Assembly (NCBI GenBank): GCA_013823325.1 | Contig: PNLY01000008.1 | Span: forward strand, 39,148 to 103,147 | DNA from: Methylobacterium sp. | GTDB lineage: Bacteria > Pseudomonadota > Alphaproteobacteria > Rhizobiales > Beijerinckiaceae | Length of the DNA stretch: 64,000 nt | Direction: 5' to 3' | In this document: piece after piece, positions 7,572 to 15,498 of the stretch | Layout: every line of letters begins with the position of its first letter | Numbering within the stretch: the stretch's first letter is position 1 | Made by a program: the position numbers and the translations under genes | Notes under the pieces: model-generated | The model's input: only the letters and a program-made list of their open reading frames with translations | What the model was told of the DNA's origin: nothing | The model's database searches: none

Positions 7572-9112
7572 TAGGCGTTCTCGTTCTTGGTCATCAGCGA
7601 GAACGGCGTCTTGATCAGGATGTAGAGGTCGAGCAGCACCGACCAGTTCTCGATGTAGTAGAGGTCGTGCTCGACGCGGCGCTGGATCTTGTCCTCGGTG
7701 TCGGTCTCGCCGCGCCAGCCATGCACCTGGGCCCAGCCGGTGATGCCGGGCTTGACCTTGTGGCGGGCGAAATAGCCGTCGACGACCTGCTCATAGGCCC
7801 GGTTCGAGGCGGTGGCGTGGATGGCGTGCGGGCGCGGGCCGACCAGCGAGAGATTGCCCTTGAACACGACGTTGAGCAGCTGCGGCAACTCGTCGATCGA
7901 GGTCTTGCGGATGAAGCGGCCGACGCGGGTGACGCGCGGATCGTCCTTGGTCACCTGCTTGGCGGCGGCGAAGTCGCTCATCTCGTGATAGAGCGAGCGG
8001 AACTTCAGCACCTCGATCATCTCGTTGTTGAAGCCGTAGCGCTTCTGCCGGAACAGGATCGGGCCCTTCGAGTCGAGCTTCACCGCGATCGCGGTCGCGA
8101 TCATCAGCGGGGACAGGGCGATCAGCGCCAGCGTGCCGACGATCTTGTCGAACACCCATTTGACGACGATGTCCCAGTCGGCGATCGGCCGGTCGAACAC
8201 GTCGAGCACCGGGACCGCGCCGATATAGGAATAGGAGCGCGGCCGGAAGCGCAGCTTCGACATGTGCGCCGAGAGCCGGATGTCGATCGGCAGCACCCAG
8301 AGCTTGCGCAGCATGGCGAGCAGCCGCGCCTCGGCCGAGATCGGCAGGGTGAAGATCACGAGATCGAGCTTGGTACGGCGCGCGAACTCGACGAGGTCGT
8401 CGATCGTGCCGAGCTTGGGATAGCCGGCGACGAGATCGGGCGATCGCTCGTCGTTGCGATCGTCGAAGACGCCGCAGACGCGCAGCCCCGTGTCGCGCTG
8501 CGCCTCCAGCGCCTTGATCAGTTCCTCGCCGGCGGGGCCACCGCCGACGATCGCGGTGCGGCGCTCGAGCCGGCCCATCCGGGTGAGCCTAAGAACGACC
8601 AGCGAGGCCGTCAGCCGCTCGGCCAGCAGAAGCATGAGGCCGACCGCATAGAAGGCGGCGAGCCAGACACGCGAGACCTGCTCGCCGATCTTGAGGAAGA
8701 AAAAGCCGGCCAGCGCCAGCAGGAACAGGATCGTCCAGCCGGCTGTGACCCGCACCGCCATGCTGATGAAGTTGCGCAGCGCGCTGACATGATAGAGGTG
8801 CAGCGCCTGGAAGACGGCGAGCGCGCCGACCGCCACCAGCGGCACGGTGATCTGGTAGGGCAGGGCGTAGTCGACCTTGCCGGCGACGTAGCAGGCGAAG
8901 ATCAGCCCGCCTACGGCGAGGATCACCAGCACGTCGGCAAGGCGCACCAGCCCCTCGATCAGCACCGGCGACAGCGTCTGCTTGACCGGCATGGCGGCGA
9001 TGCGCTCGGCCAGCGGGTGAAACGTCCGCGTGCCGTCGGAAGAGGGGCCGCCCGTCGGGGAGCGGCCGGTTGAATCCGCCTTGATCAGGTCGCGAACGTC
9101 GAAAGCGCCCAT
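7568..9112 (-). CDS. Undecaprenyl-phosphate sugar phosphotransferase (exopolysaccharide priming enzyme)
   Basis: A 514-residue polyprenol-phosphate sugar-1-phosphate transferase of the WcaJ/ExoY/PssY class. The N-terminal ~40 residues look disordered, followed by four or five membrane helices. A CoA-binding-like Rossmann domain starts at [15 protein letters not shown], and the C-terminal catalytic domain contains [41 protein letters not shown] and [14 protein letters not shown]. It transfers hexose-1-phosphate from UDP-sugar to undecaprenyl phosphate, the first membrane step of exopolysaccharide synthesis. It overlaps the downstream polymerase by 4 bases. An internal start at MPVKQT (residue 41) is possible. 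Confidence 0.9.
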   Translation of the reverse strand: MGAFDVRDLIKADSTGRSPTGGPSSDGTRTFHPLAERIAAMPVKQTLSPVLIEGLVRLADVLVILAVGGLIFACYVAGKVDYALPYQITVPLVAVGALAVFQALHLYHVSALRNFISMAVRVTAGWTILFLLALAGFFFLKIGEQVSRVWLAAFYAVGLMLLLAERLTASLVVLRLTRMGRLERRTAIVGGGPAGEELIKALEAQRDTGLRVCGVFDDRNDERSPDLVAGYPKLGTIDDLVEFARRTKLDLVIFTLPISAEARLLAMLRKLWVLPIDIRLSAHMSKLRFRPRSYSYIGAVPVLDVFDRPIADWDIVVKWVFDKIVGTLALIALSPLMIATAIAVKLDSKGPILFRQKRYGFNNEMIEVLKFRSLYHEMSDFAAAKQVTKDDPRVTRVGRFIRKTSIDELPQLLNVVFKGNLSLVGPRPHAIHATASNRAYEQVVDGYFARHKVKPGITGWAQVHGWRGETDTEDKIQRRVEHDLYYIENWSVLLDLYILIKTPFSLMTKNENAY

Positions 9113-9622
9113 CTCGTCCAGTCCTCGCGCGCGGCGCCTGCCACGCAGGCCGCGCTGAAAGCCCCCGTGACCTAGCGCAAATTGCTCTCGGAAGACTTAA
9201 TCGGACTCTGCGGAAGCGATCGGGATTTGAAGCGATTTGGGCTCAAGGCGGCCGGGAACCGCATCCTCGAGGCATCTTTTTCGGACGTACGGAAAGGTTG
9301 ATTTTCGCTCGGGCCTTCAAGGTATTAGCCGAGGGTTTCGAGGCCGTGAAAATAGTGTCGAAAGCGCTGAAATCCGCGATTGAGTTGACAAAAAGCATAG
9401 ATTCAGGCATTTAAGCCCCCGATGAGTGTCTGAGAAGCACATATTTCATTGACCTTGCCCACGGGTATTTCCGGTGATTGGGCTTGGGCGTGTGCTGGCC
9501 TTCGGCGAAAGCCTGAGCGCTCCCTTCATCTCTAACATCGTCTTTTGAACGCCAACGATGCGCACCCCGCAGACGCCGCACCCGCGACGCCTGCGCCCTG
9601 GGCCAGCGCCCCTGTGTGACTT
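9113..9622. other. 510-bp intergenic region between divergent polysaccharide and SMR genes
   Basis: No credible gene is seen. The segment from about 9290 to 9470 is AT-richer than the surroundings and probably holds promoters for the divergent units: the minus-strand priming transferase and the plus-strand SMR pair. One sigma70-like candidate is listed at 9385-9414. Confidence 0.5.
9385..9414 (+). promoter_or_regulatory. Candidate sigma70-type promoter
   Basis: A perfect -35 TTGACA (9385-9390) is followed after 18 bases by ATTTAA, a weak -10. It points toward the SMR gene pair about 200 bp away. The long leader and poor -10 leave room for doubt. Confidence 0.3.
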
Positions 9623-9991
9623 ATGTCTTTTCATTGGTTGATCCTGCTCGCGGCCATCGCCGTGGAGCTGCTTGCGACGTCGGCTCTGAAGGCCTTCGTC
9701 GCGGGCCCGGTCCTTGTTGCGGTCTTGCCGCTCATGCTGATCGGACTGTCCTTCGCCCTGCTCAGCGTCGCCTTGCGGGTCATCCCCATGGCCGTCGCCT
9801 ATGCGGTCTGGGAAGGCCTCGGCATCGTCGGCATCGCCCTGATCGGCCACGCCTTCTTCGCCGAGCATCTGACGGTCCCGCGCATCCTGGCGCTGGCCCT
9901 GATCATCGGCGGCATCGTGCTGCTGGAACGCGGCGTCGGTCACGACGCCGACCATATGGCCCTTGAGGAGGATGAGCGGAGGCTGGTGTGA
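9623..9991 (+). CDS. SMR family transporter, first of a pair
   Basis: A 122-residue, four-helix small multidrug resistance family protein. The essential membrane Glu is E15 (AAIAVELLATSALKAF), and the helix 3 signature AVAYAVWEGLGIVG is intact. A hydrophilic, His/Asp/Glu-rich tail (HDADHMALEEDERR) is unusually long for the family. The gene overlaps the next SMR gene by 4 bases, so the two probably form a heterodimeric pump of the MdtIJ/EbrAB kind, exporting cationic compounds or polyamines by proton antiport. The substrate cannot be inferred. Confidence 0.85.
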   Translation: MSFHWLILLAAIAVELLATSALKAFVAGPVLVAVLPLMLIGLSFALLSVALRVIPMAVAYAVWEGLGIVGIALIGHAFFAEHLTVPRILALALIIGGIVLLERGVGHDADHMALEEDERRLV

Positions 9992-10326
9992 CCTTCGCTG
10001 CTTCCGCGCAAGCCTTCGCGCTTGCCTGGCTGGGCCTGGCCGTCGCCCTCGAGGTGATCGGCACCAGCCTGCTCAAGCTCTCCGACGGGCTGAAACGTCG
10101 GCTCGTCGGCGCCCTCGGCGTGCTCTGCGTCGTCGGCGCCTTCGCCGCGCTGGCGCAGGCGATCCGCGGCATGGACCTCTCGGTCGCCTACGCCGTCTGG
10201 GGCGGCGTCGGCCTGGTGCTGACCGCCGTGGTCGGCGCGCTCGCCTTCGGCCAGCGCATTCGCCCGGCCGGTTGGCTCGGCATCGCGCTGGTGGTCGCCG
10301 GCGTGGTCGGGCTCAAGCTGTTCTGA
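9988..10326 (+). CDS. SMR family transporter, second of a pair
   Basis: A 112-residue SMR protein starting at a GTG that overlaps the preceding stop (GTGA). The key Glu is E22 in AVALEVIGTSLLKLSDG, closer to EmrE/SugE than its partner, and helix 3 has VAYAVWGGVGLVLTAV. Translational coupling suggests assembly with the product of 9623-9991. The gene ends 15 bp from the tail of sorB on the opposite strand. Confidence 0.85.
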   Translation: MTFAASAQAFALAWLGLAVALEVIGTSLLKLSDGLKRRLVGALGVLCVVGAFAALAQAIRGMDLSVAYAVWGGVGLVLTAVVGALAFGQRIRPAGWLGIALVVAGVVGLKLF

Positions 10327-10341
10327 TCCGAACGCGTCGTC

Positions 10342-10710
10342 TCAGTTCAGGAACGGGTTCTTCCACCCGCCCTGCTGGGCCGGCGCCTTGGCCGGAAAGA
10401 CCTCGGCGAGATAGTCCAGCACCTTGCCGCGCTCCTCCGTCGCGAGGGCCGGCATGTTGTGCTTCGTCACCATCCAGTCGAGGGTCTCGCTCCACTTCTC
10501 GCGGCTCATCCCCTGCGCCGCGACCAGCTTGAAGTTGTGGCAGGCGATGCAGGCATAGAAGGCCTCGTCGCGGTTCGGCCCGGCCGGGAACATCTCCGGC
10601 GTCTCCTCCGACGGGGCAGGGGCCTGCGCCAGCGTCGCCGGCGCAGCGAGGAGAAGCCCCGCGCCGAGCATGAGCCCGGCGCGGCGGATACGTGCGATCA
10701 TGGCGCTCAC
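10342..10710 (-). CDS. sorB: Cytochrome c subunit of sulfite dehydrogenase (SorB-like)
   Basis: A 122-residue exported protein: signal peptide cut near ATLAQA, then a single class I c-type heme site C54-I-A-C57-H58 and a downstream Met (HNMPAL) that can serve as the distal ligand. It starts at a GTG overlapping the sorA stop (GTGA), so it is translationally coupled to the molybdenum subunit. In SorAB enzymes this periplasmic cytochrome takes electrons from sulfite oxidation and passes them to the respiratory chain. The assignment rests on the pairing with sorA. Confidence 0.85.
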   Translation of the reverse strand: MSAMIARIRRAGLMLGAGLLLAAPATLAQAPAPSEETPEMFPAGPNRDEAFYACIACHNFKLVAAQGMSREKWSETLDWMVTKHNMPALATEERGKVLDYLAEVFPAKAPAQQGGWKNPFLN

Positions 10711-12080
10711 CCGACCAGCACCGCGACCCGGTGCATCGGGTTGGCGCCGTAGCCCTGCGGGTTCCAGCCGCCGGCGACATGCGGCTGCGCCCGGCCCTTG
10801 CTGTCGGTGGCGCGGACCCAGAGCTCGTAATAGCCGTCGGAGGGCAGTTCGACCTCGGCCGTCCAGCGCCGCCAGTCATAGCGGTTCTTCGGCTCGGCCG
10901 CCTTGGCCGGTTGCCAGGTCGCGCCGAAATCGATGGAGACGTCGACGCGCGAGACGCCCTCATGCCCGTCCCAGGCCGCGCCGCGCAGAGCGAGCTTGCG
11001 CGTGCCGGCGGCGAGGCGCGTGCCGTTGGCCGGGTTGGTGATGATGCCGCGCACCGGCATGTCGGTCATGGTGCGCATATTGGAATCGTCGGTCTTGCCG
11101 CCGGGGATCATCGGCTTGATCGCGACGGAATAGGAGGTGCCGCCCATGCCCTGGCCGTCGTGCACCTTGTCACGGATGGCGATCCGCTTCAGCCATTTAT
11201 GCGAGACCGAGGCCGGGAAGCCGGGGATGATCACACGCAGCGGTCCGCCATGGATCGCCGGCAGCGGCTGGCCGTTCATCGCCCAGACCAGCAGCGCATG
11301 CGGCTCCAGCGCCGCCGCGATCGGCACGCCGCGCGAGATCGCATCCTTGGTCGCGTCACCGGAGAGGTGCTGGTCGGCGCCGTAGTTGCCGGTATGGACG
11401 GCTGTCGATTTCAGACCGGCGCTCTGCAGCACGTCGGCGAGCGGCACGCCGGTCCATTCGGCGCAGCCGGCGCCGCCATTGGTCCACTGGTTGCCGCGCG
11501 CCTGCGGCTGGAAGAAGGAGCGGCCATTGCCGCCGCATTCCAGCACCATGCGGAAGGTCTTGTGCGTGAACTTCTGCTTGAGCTCGCCGAGCTTGATCTT
11601 CAGCGGCGTGTTGACCTCGCCGTCGATGGTCAACTCCCAGGCGTCGCCTTCGGTGAAGGGCTCTGGCGTCTGGCCGTTGTTGCGGACGTAGAACTTCTCG
11701 ATCGGCGTGGTGTCGTCGTCGAGCATGTGCTCGGGCGTCTCGGCGACGAGCGGGCGGTCGCCGAGCAGGATCAGGCCCTTGGCCTTGCCGGGAAAGTCGA
11801 GCAGTTGCGGGCCCTTCGGCGCGGCGGCTGCCGGAGCCGCGGATGGGACGGGGGAGGCTGGCGGCGTGCCTTGCGCCAGCGCGGCAGGAATCAGCCCAGC
11901 TGGCATCTGGTCGGAGAACGGGATCGCGCCGCCGACGGCGGCGCCCATCGCCGCGAGCCCGGCGCCGCCGAGGAAGCCGCGGCGCGAGGAGCCGGTGCGG
12001 CGGCCGAAGGCCAGCGCATCGCCGCGCTCGGGATCGTCGCCATAAAGTTCGCCCAGGGACCGTTCCTGCTTGCCCATCAT
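10707..12080 (-). CDS. sorA: Sulfite dehydrogenase molybdenum subunit (SorA/sulfite oxidase family)
   Basis: A 457-residue molybdopterin oxidoreductase. A twin-arginine signal (R33-R34 in SSRRGFLGG) indicates folded export by Tat. The conserved Mo-ligand cysteine is C182 in VLECGGNGR, followed by NQWTNGGAGCAEWTGVPL, the HTGNYGADQH region and GFPASVSHKWLKRI, then a C-terminal Mo-co dimerisation domain with SIDFGATWQPA. It oxidises sulfite to sulfate in the periplasm. It lies in one minus-strand unit with sorB, an anti-sigma factor and an ECF sigma factor. A second ATG at 12077 is an equal start candidate. Confidence 0.9.
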   Translation of the reverse strand: MMGKQERSLGELYGDDPERGDALAFGRRTGSSRRGFLGGAGLAAMGAAVGGAIPFSDQMPAGLIPAALAQGTPPASPVPSAAPAAAAPKGPQLLDFPGKAKGLILLGDRPLVAETPEHMLDDDTTPIEKFYVRNNGQTPEPFTEGDAWELTIDGEVNTPLKIKLGELKQKFTHKTFRMVLECGGNGRSFFQPQARGNQWTNGGAGCAEWTGVPLADVLQSAGLKSTAVHTGNYGADQHLSGDATKDAISRGVPIAAALEPHALLVWAMNGQPLPAIHGGPLRVIIPGFPASVSHKWLKRIAIRDKVHDGQGMGGTSYSVAIKPMIPGGKTDDSNMRTMTDMPVRGIITNPANGTRLAAGTRKLALRGAAWDGHEGVSRVDVSIDFGATWQPAKAAEPKNRYDWRRWTAEVELPSDGYYELWVRATDSKGRAQPHVAGGWNPQGYGANPMHRVAVLVG

Positions 12081-12169
12081 GTCCTCCCTCGCGGCGGCGC
12101 CCTTGCGCCGGCGTTCTGGAACAAGACGCGGGAGCCGGCCGGATCATTCCATCCGATCGCAAAAATATC

Positions 12170-12928
12170 TCAGGCGAGGCAGGGCTGGGCGCTCGGCCAG
12201 CCGTTCAGCAGGGCGGTGCGCAGCCGCGCGACCCTGTCCGCAGGCTCGCTCGTCAGGGCTCTGAGGAAACCGGCGATCATCTCGAAGCGCGCTGGCGGCA
12301 TCCCGGTCGCGATCAGGAGATAGCCGTGCCCGCCGGCGCTCCAGCCTGCCAGCGTCCCGGTCGACTGGTCCAATGGGGGCGCCGGTTCCGTGTGCGGGCT
12401 GACATGCAAGCTGAGCCGGCAACCACGCAGGCCGACGAAGCCGACCCGGACCTGTCCGGTCGCCGAGGTGGCCTGCCAGACCGGCTGCAATCCGAGCCGG
12501 GCAAGCTCGCTCGAGGCGGAGCCCGCTGCGGCTGGCGCGATCGTCACCACAGTCTGAGCGGATGTCGCCGCGAACTGCTCATGCGCCGCGAGGGATGCGG
12601 CGAGGAAGCTCTCGGAAGCGTCCTGCCGCAGCAGCATCGGCGTCAGCGCGACGGCCACGGTGACGAGGAGCACGGCGGCGATCGCCGCGACTCGTCGCCA
12701 GCCTGCACGCGACGGTGCCGGGACTGAGGGCAGGGGCGGCGTGTCGTCATCCGACAGCCCCTGCAATTCCTGCTTCAGCCGGACGATGCCGCGCAGCGTC
12801 TCTGCCGCTTCCGGCGAGGTCGCCAGCCGCTGCGCCATGGCGCGCTGCTCAGCCGGCGCCAGCTCGCCATCGGCGAAGGCGTTCAGCTTCTCCCAGCCCG
12901 ATGGGAGCGACTGGTCAGCCGGCGGCAT
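12170..12928 (-). CDS. Membrane anti-sigma factor partner of the adjacent ECF sigma
   Basis: The N-terminal 60 residues (WEKLNAFADGELAPAEQ...) resemble a zinc-less anti-sigma domain. One membrane helix follows (RRVAAIAAVLLVTVAVALTP), then an extracytoplasmic domain of about 150 residues. It should hold the ECF sigma factor at the membrane until a periplasmic signal releases it. The chosen start MPPADQSLP overlaps the end of the sigma gene by 14 bases; an upstream ATG at 12946 is also possible. The linked sulfite dehydrogenase suggests the signal may be sulfite or a related sulfur stress; that is inference. Confidence 0.8.
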   Translation of the reverse strand: MPPADQSLPSGWEKLNAFADGELAPAEQRAMAQRLATSPEAAETLRGIVRLKQELQGLSDDDTPPLPSVPAPSRAGWRRVAAIAAVLLVTVAVALTPMLLRQDASESFLAASLAAHEQFAATSAQTVVTIAPAAAGSASSELARLGLQPVWQATSATGQVRVGFVGLRGCRLSLHVSPHTEPAPPLDQSTGTLAGWSAGGHGYLLIATGMPPARFEMIAGFLRALTSEPADRVARLRTALLNGWPSAQPCLA

Positions 12929-13439
12929 GGCGCGCTGGGAGCACACGGATATTGGCTCCCCCTATGACCTGGAGCAGCATGGCCCGGGCGCGCGACAGGC
13001 GGCTCATGACCGTGCCGGCCGGCACGCCGATCAGCGCTGCCGCCTCCGCATAGCTGAAGCCGTCGAGATCGACCAAGACCACCACCTCCTTCATCGCGAC
13101 CGGCAGCTGCTCCAGCGCCTGCCGCACCGTGATCGCGCTGAGCGCGCGCTCGTCGAAACGCCAATCGGCCGGCTCGGGCGCCGGCGTTCCCTGCTCGCGC
13201 TGCCGCCGCCGGCTTTGGTCGATCAGCAGGTTGCGCAGGATACTGTAGAGCCAGCGGCGATAGGCGGGATCGTCCACCGGCTCGCTCCTGGCCGTCAGCA
13301 CCCGCAAGGCGGCTTCCTGCGCGGCGTCGGCGGCCTGCTCCCGGTCGCGCGTCAGCGCGCAGGCATAGCGGAACAGCCGCGCCCATTCGCGTTCGAGCCG
13401 CGCGCGGCGCGCGCTCGCCTTGCGTTCGTCGCGCCACAT
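12915..13439 (-). CDS. ECF-family RNA polymerase sigma factor
   Basis: The 174-residue protein has sigma region 2 (ARLFRYACALTRDREQAADAAQEAAL and RRWLYSILRNLLID, quoted in pieces) and region 4 (LEQLPVAMKEVVVLVDLDG, FSYAEAAALIGVPAGTVMSRL). No region 3 separates them, as in ECF sigmas. It is first in a minus-strand operon sigma, anti-sigma, sorA, sorB, and presumably controls its own transcription and that of sorAB. In Sinorhizobium, ECF sigmas are known to govern a sulfite-oxidation regulon, which fits this linkage. A short arginine-rich N-terminus precedes region 2. Confidence 0.9.
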   Translation of the reverse strand: MWRDERKASARRARLEREWARLFRYACALTRDREQAADAAQEAALRVLTARSEPVDDPAYRRWLYSILRNLLIDQSRRRQREQGTPAPEPADWRFDERALSAITVRQALEQLPVAMKEVVVLVDLDGFSYAEAAALIGVPAGTVMSRLSRARAMLLQVIGGANIRVLPARHAAG

Positions 13440-13567
13440 GCTCGCGCCATCCGAACCGGTTCATGCCGCGAGCGGGCGAGGCCAACGCTGGGCCGCCGCG
13501 ACGCCGGCGAGCATAGGCGAGGATTCGCGAAAGCGGAACTGGAGTGGGGCCGAGGTCGTCCGGCTGG

Positions 13568-14731
13568 TCAGCCGGCGCGCTTGGCGAGCGCGACTCGGTA
13601 GGCGTCGAGGACGCCGTCGATCATCGCGTTCAGGCAGAAATTGGCCCTGACATGCGAAGCGAGATCGGCTGCCTCAGCCAGGCGCTCGGCTGCGGGTGTC
13701 GCCAGGGCCTTGCGGATGGCGCCCGCCAGGATGGTCGGCTCGTTGGCGGGGATCAGCCTTCCGGCATGCCGGGGGCCGTAGATCTCCTTTATGCCGCCGA
13801 CATCGGTCGCGATCAGCGGCTGGGCCGCCGCGGCCGCTTCCAGGATCACATAGGGCAGCGATTCCGCCCGCGACGGGATCACCATGACATGCGCTTTGGC
13901 GAGCGCGGCGCGGATCGGTCCCGGCGGCTCGAACACGCATTGGCTCGCGACGCCCTGGTCGACCGTCATCTGCCGCAGCAGCGCCTCGTCCGGGCCGGAG
14001 CCGACGATCAGCACGCGCGGCGTCAGCCCGTCGCGACCTCTCATCAGGGCAAGCGCCTCGATCAGCGTGTCGACGCCCTTGGCCGAGCGCAATTCGCCGA
14101 GATAGACGAGGTCGAATTCGGCATCGGCATGGTCGATCGGCTCGAACTCGGCTTCCGAGATGCCGTTCAGGACGATGCGGTGATCGGTGCGCGGCTTGTG
14201 CCCGATATGAGCTTCGAACCGCCCCGCGATGAAGGCACTCTCGAACAGGAACATGTCGGTTGCCGGTTCGAGGAGACGCTCGATCGCCATGTAGAGGCGG
14301 TGCTCGGCGCTGCCGGGCTTGTAGTTGAAGCTGCCGCCATGCGGCGTATAGGCGGTGACATAGCACCTGCCGGGCGAGACCAGGGCCGGCACGCGGGCAT
14401 AGACGCCGCCCTTGGAGCCGTGCGCATGCACGATCTGCGGCGCGATACGCTTGCGGGTCGAGACTTCCGAGATCTGCGCGCGCAGATCGGTGAGGCTCGG
14501 ATAGCGCGACATCGGCACGCGGGTGACGCCGAGCGAAAGCTGCGGCCCGAGTTCGGCGAAGATCTGGTCGCCGCGCGGTCCGCCCGTGGTCGAATCACAG
14601 AAGATGCCGACGTCGTGGCCGCGTTCGATCTGGCCGCGGGCGAGGTCGAGCACATGCCGGAACAGCCCGCCGAGCGGCGCGCGGAAGACATGCAGGATCT
14701 TGAGCGGAGCGGAGCTGGCCACGGCGGACAT
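13568..14731 (-). CDS. Family 4 glycosyltransferase
   Basis: A 387-residue GT-B fold enzyme. The N-terminal acceptor domain opens with LKILHVFRAPLGGLFRHV and includes PQIVHAHGSKGG. The C-terminal nucleotide-sugar domain has DLVYLGELRSAKGVDTLIEA, LIVGSGPDE and the E-x7-E motif region PSRAESLPYVILEAAAAAQP. It should add a sugar to the lipid-linked exopolysaccharide repeat in the cytoplasm. It sits next to the Wza-like export gene on the same strand, 23 bp apart. Donor and linkage are not predictable from sequence. Confidence 0.9.
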   Translation of the reverse strand: MSAVASSAPLKILHVFRAPLGGLFRHVLDLARGQIERGHDVGIFCDSTTGGPRGDQIFAELGPQLSLGVTRVPMSRYPSLTDLRAQISEVSTRKRIAPQIVHAHGSKGGVYARVPALVSPGRCYVTAYTPHGGSFNYKPGSAEHRLYMAIERLLEPATDMFLFESAFIAGRFEAHIGHKPRTDHRIVLNGISEAEFEPIDHADAEFDLVYLGELRSAKGVDTLIEALALMRGRDGLTPRVLIVGSGPDEALLRQMTVDQGVASQCVFEPPGPIRAALAKAHVMVIPSRAESLPYVILEAAAAAQPLIATDVGGIKEIYGPRHAGRLIPANEPTILAGAIRKALATPAAERLAEAADLASHVRANFCLNAMIDGVLDAYRVALAKRAG

Positions 14732-14754
14732 GGTCTCGGGAACCCCCGTCGCGG

Positions 14755-15318
14755 TCAGAACCAGCGTTCCTTGATCACGATCGTGTCGCCGGGCCGGACC
14801 GGATAGGTGATCGGTACCGTGCCGGTGACGAGCTGGCCGTCCATCAGGCGGGTGACCTCGGCATAGTTGCGCTGGCCGCGTGGGGTGAAGCCGCCGGCGA
14901 TTGCCACCGCCGTCTGCACCGTCATGCCGTTGACGAACGGGAACTGGCCGGAATTGGTGACCTCGCCGAGCACGAAGAACGGCCGGTAGGCGTCGACCTC
15001 GACCGAGACCTTGGGCTCGCGCAGATAGCCGGCGCGCAGGCGCGCCTCGATCGCGCGCTCGAGCTGCTGCGTCGAGCGTCCCTGCGCCTCGACCGCGCCG
15101 ATCAGCGGCATGGAGATGCGGCCGGAGCCGTCGACGGCATAGATGTTCGAGAGATTGTCCTGGCCGAAGACGATGACGCGCAGCTTGTCGCCGCTGGCGA
15201 GCTGGTAGGGGGCGGTCCGCTCGACGGCGAATTCGGGCGCTTCGATGCGCGGCGCGCAGCCGGCCACTGCGAGCGCAGCGGCAAGCGCCAGACAGACGGG
15301 ATGTCTACTCATCATCAC
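14755..15318 (-). CDS. Outer-membrane polysaccharide export lipoprotein (Wza/ExoF type)
   Basis: A 187-residue lipoprotein with a lipobox ending AVAGC21. The Poly_export domain starts at PYQLASGDKLRVIVFGQDNL and is followed by one SLBB domain (RPFFVLGEVTNSGQFPFVNG); the protein ends in VRPGDTIVIKERWF. It is the short alphaproteobacterial type without the C-terminal pore helix of E. coli Wza. It should form the periplasmic/outer-membrane conduit that works with the divergently encoded ExoP-like co-polymerase. Translation may begin at any of the first three Met codons. Confidence 0.9.
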   Translation of the reverse strand: MMMSRHPVCLALAAALAVAGCAPRIEAPEFAVERTAPYQLASGDKLRVIVFGQDNLSNIYAVDGSGRISMPLIGAVEAQGRSTQQLERAIEARLRAGYLREPKVSVEVDAYRPFFVLGEVTNSGQFPFVNGMTVQTAVAIAGGFTPRGQRNYAEVTRLMDGQLVTGTVPITYPVRPGDTIVIKERWF

Positions 15319-15498
15319 CGGCGAACCCTTCAGAATCTGCCCGTAGGGTTAGGCCGACATGGTTAACAAAAGCTGAGCGAACGGTTGCAGGGTGCATCCG
15401 GGCGTTGCGGCGCCTTAACCCGGCACTAACCTTAATGCGCTCAGATGAGGCTGCGTGCTCTCCAAAGGGCACGAGAGTTCTGCGTGAATGGAAGCCTC

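Noticed and set aside
7667-9073. Long antisense frames opposite the priming transferase, and likewise opposite ExoP (15415-17559), the GT4 (13544-14806) and thrS (48719-50803)
   Set aside because: High GC opens long shadow frames; they lack family motifs and ribosome sites, and the opposite strand encodes clear enzymes.
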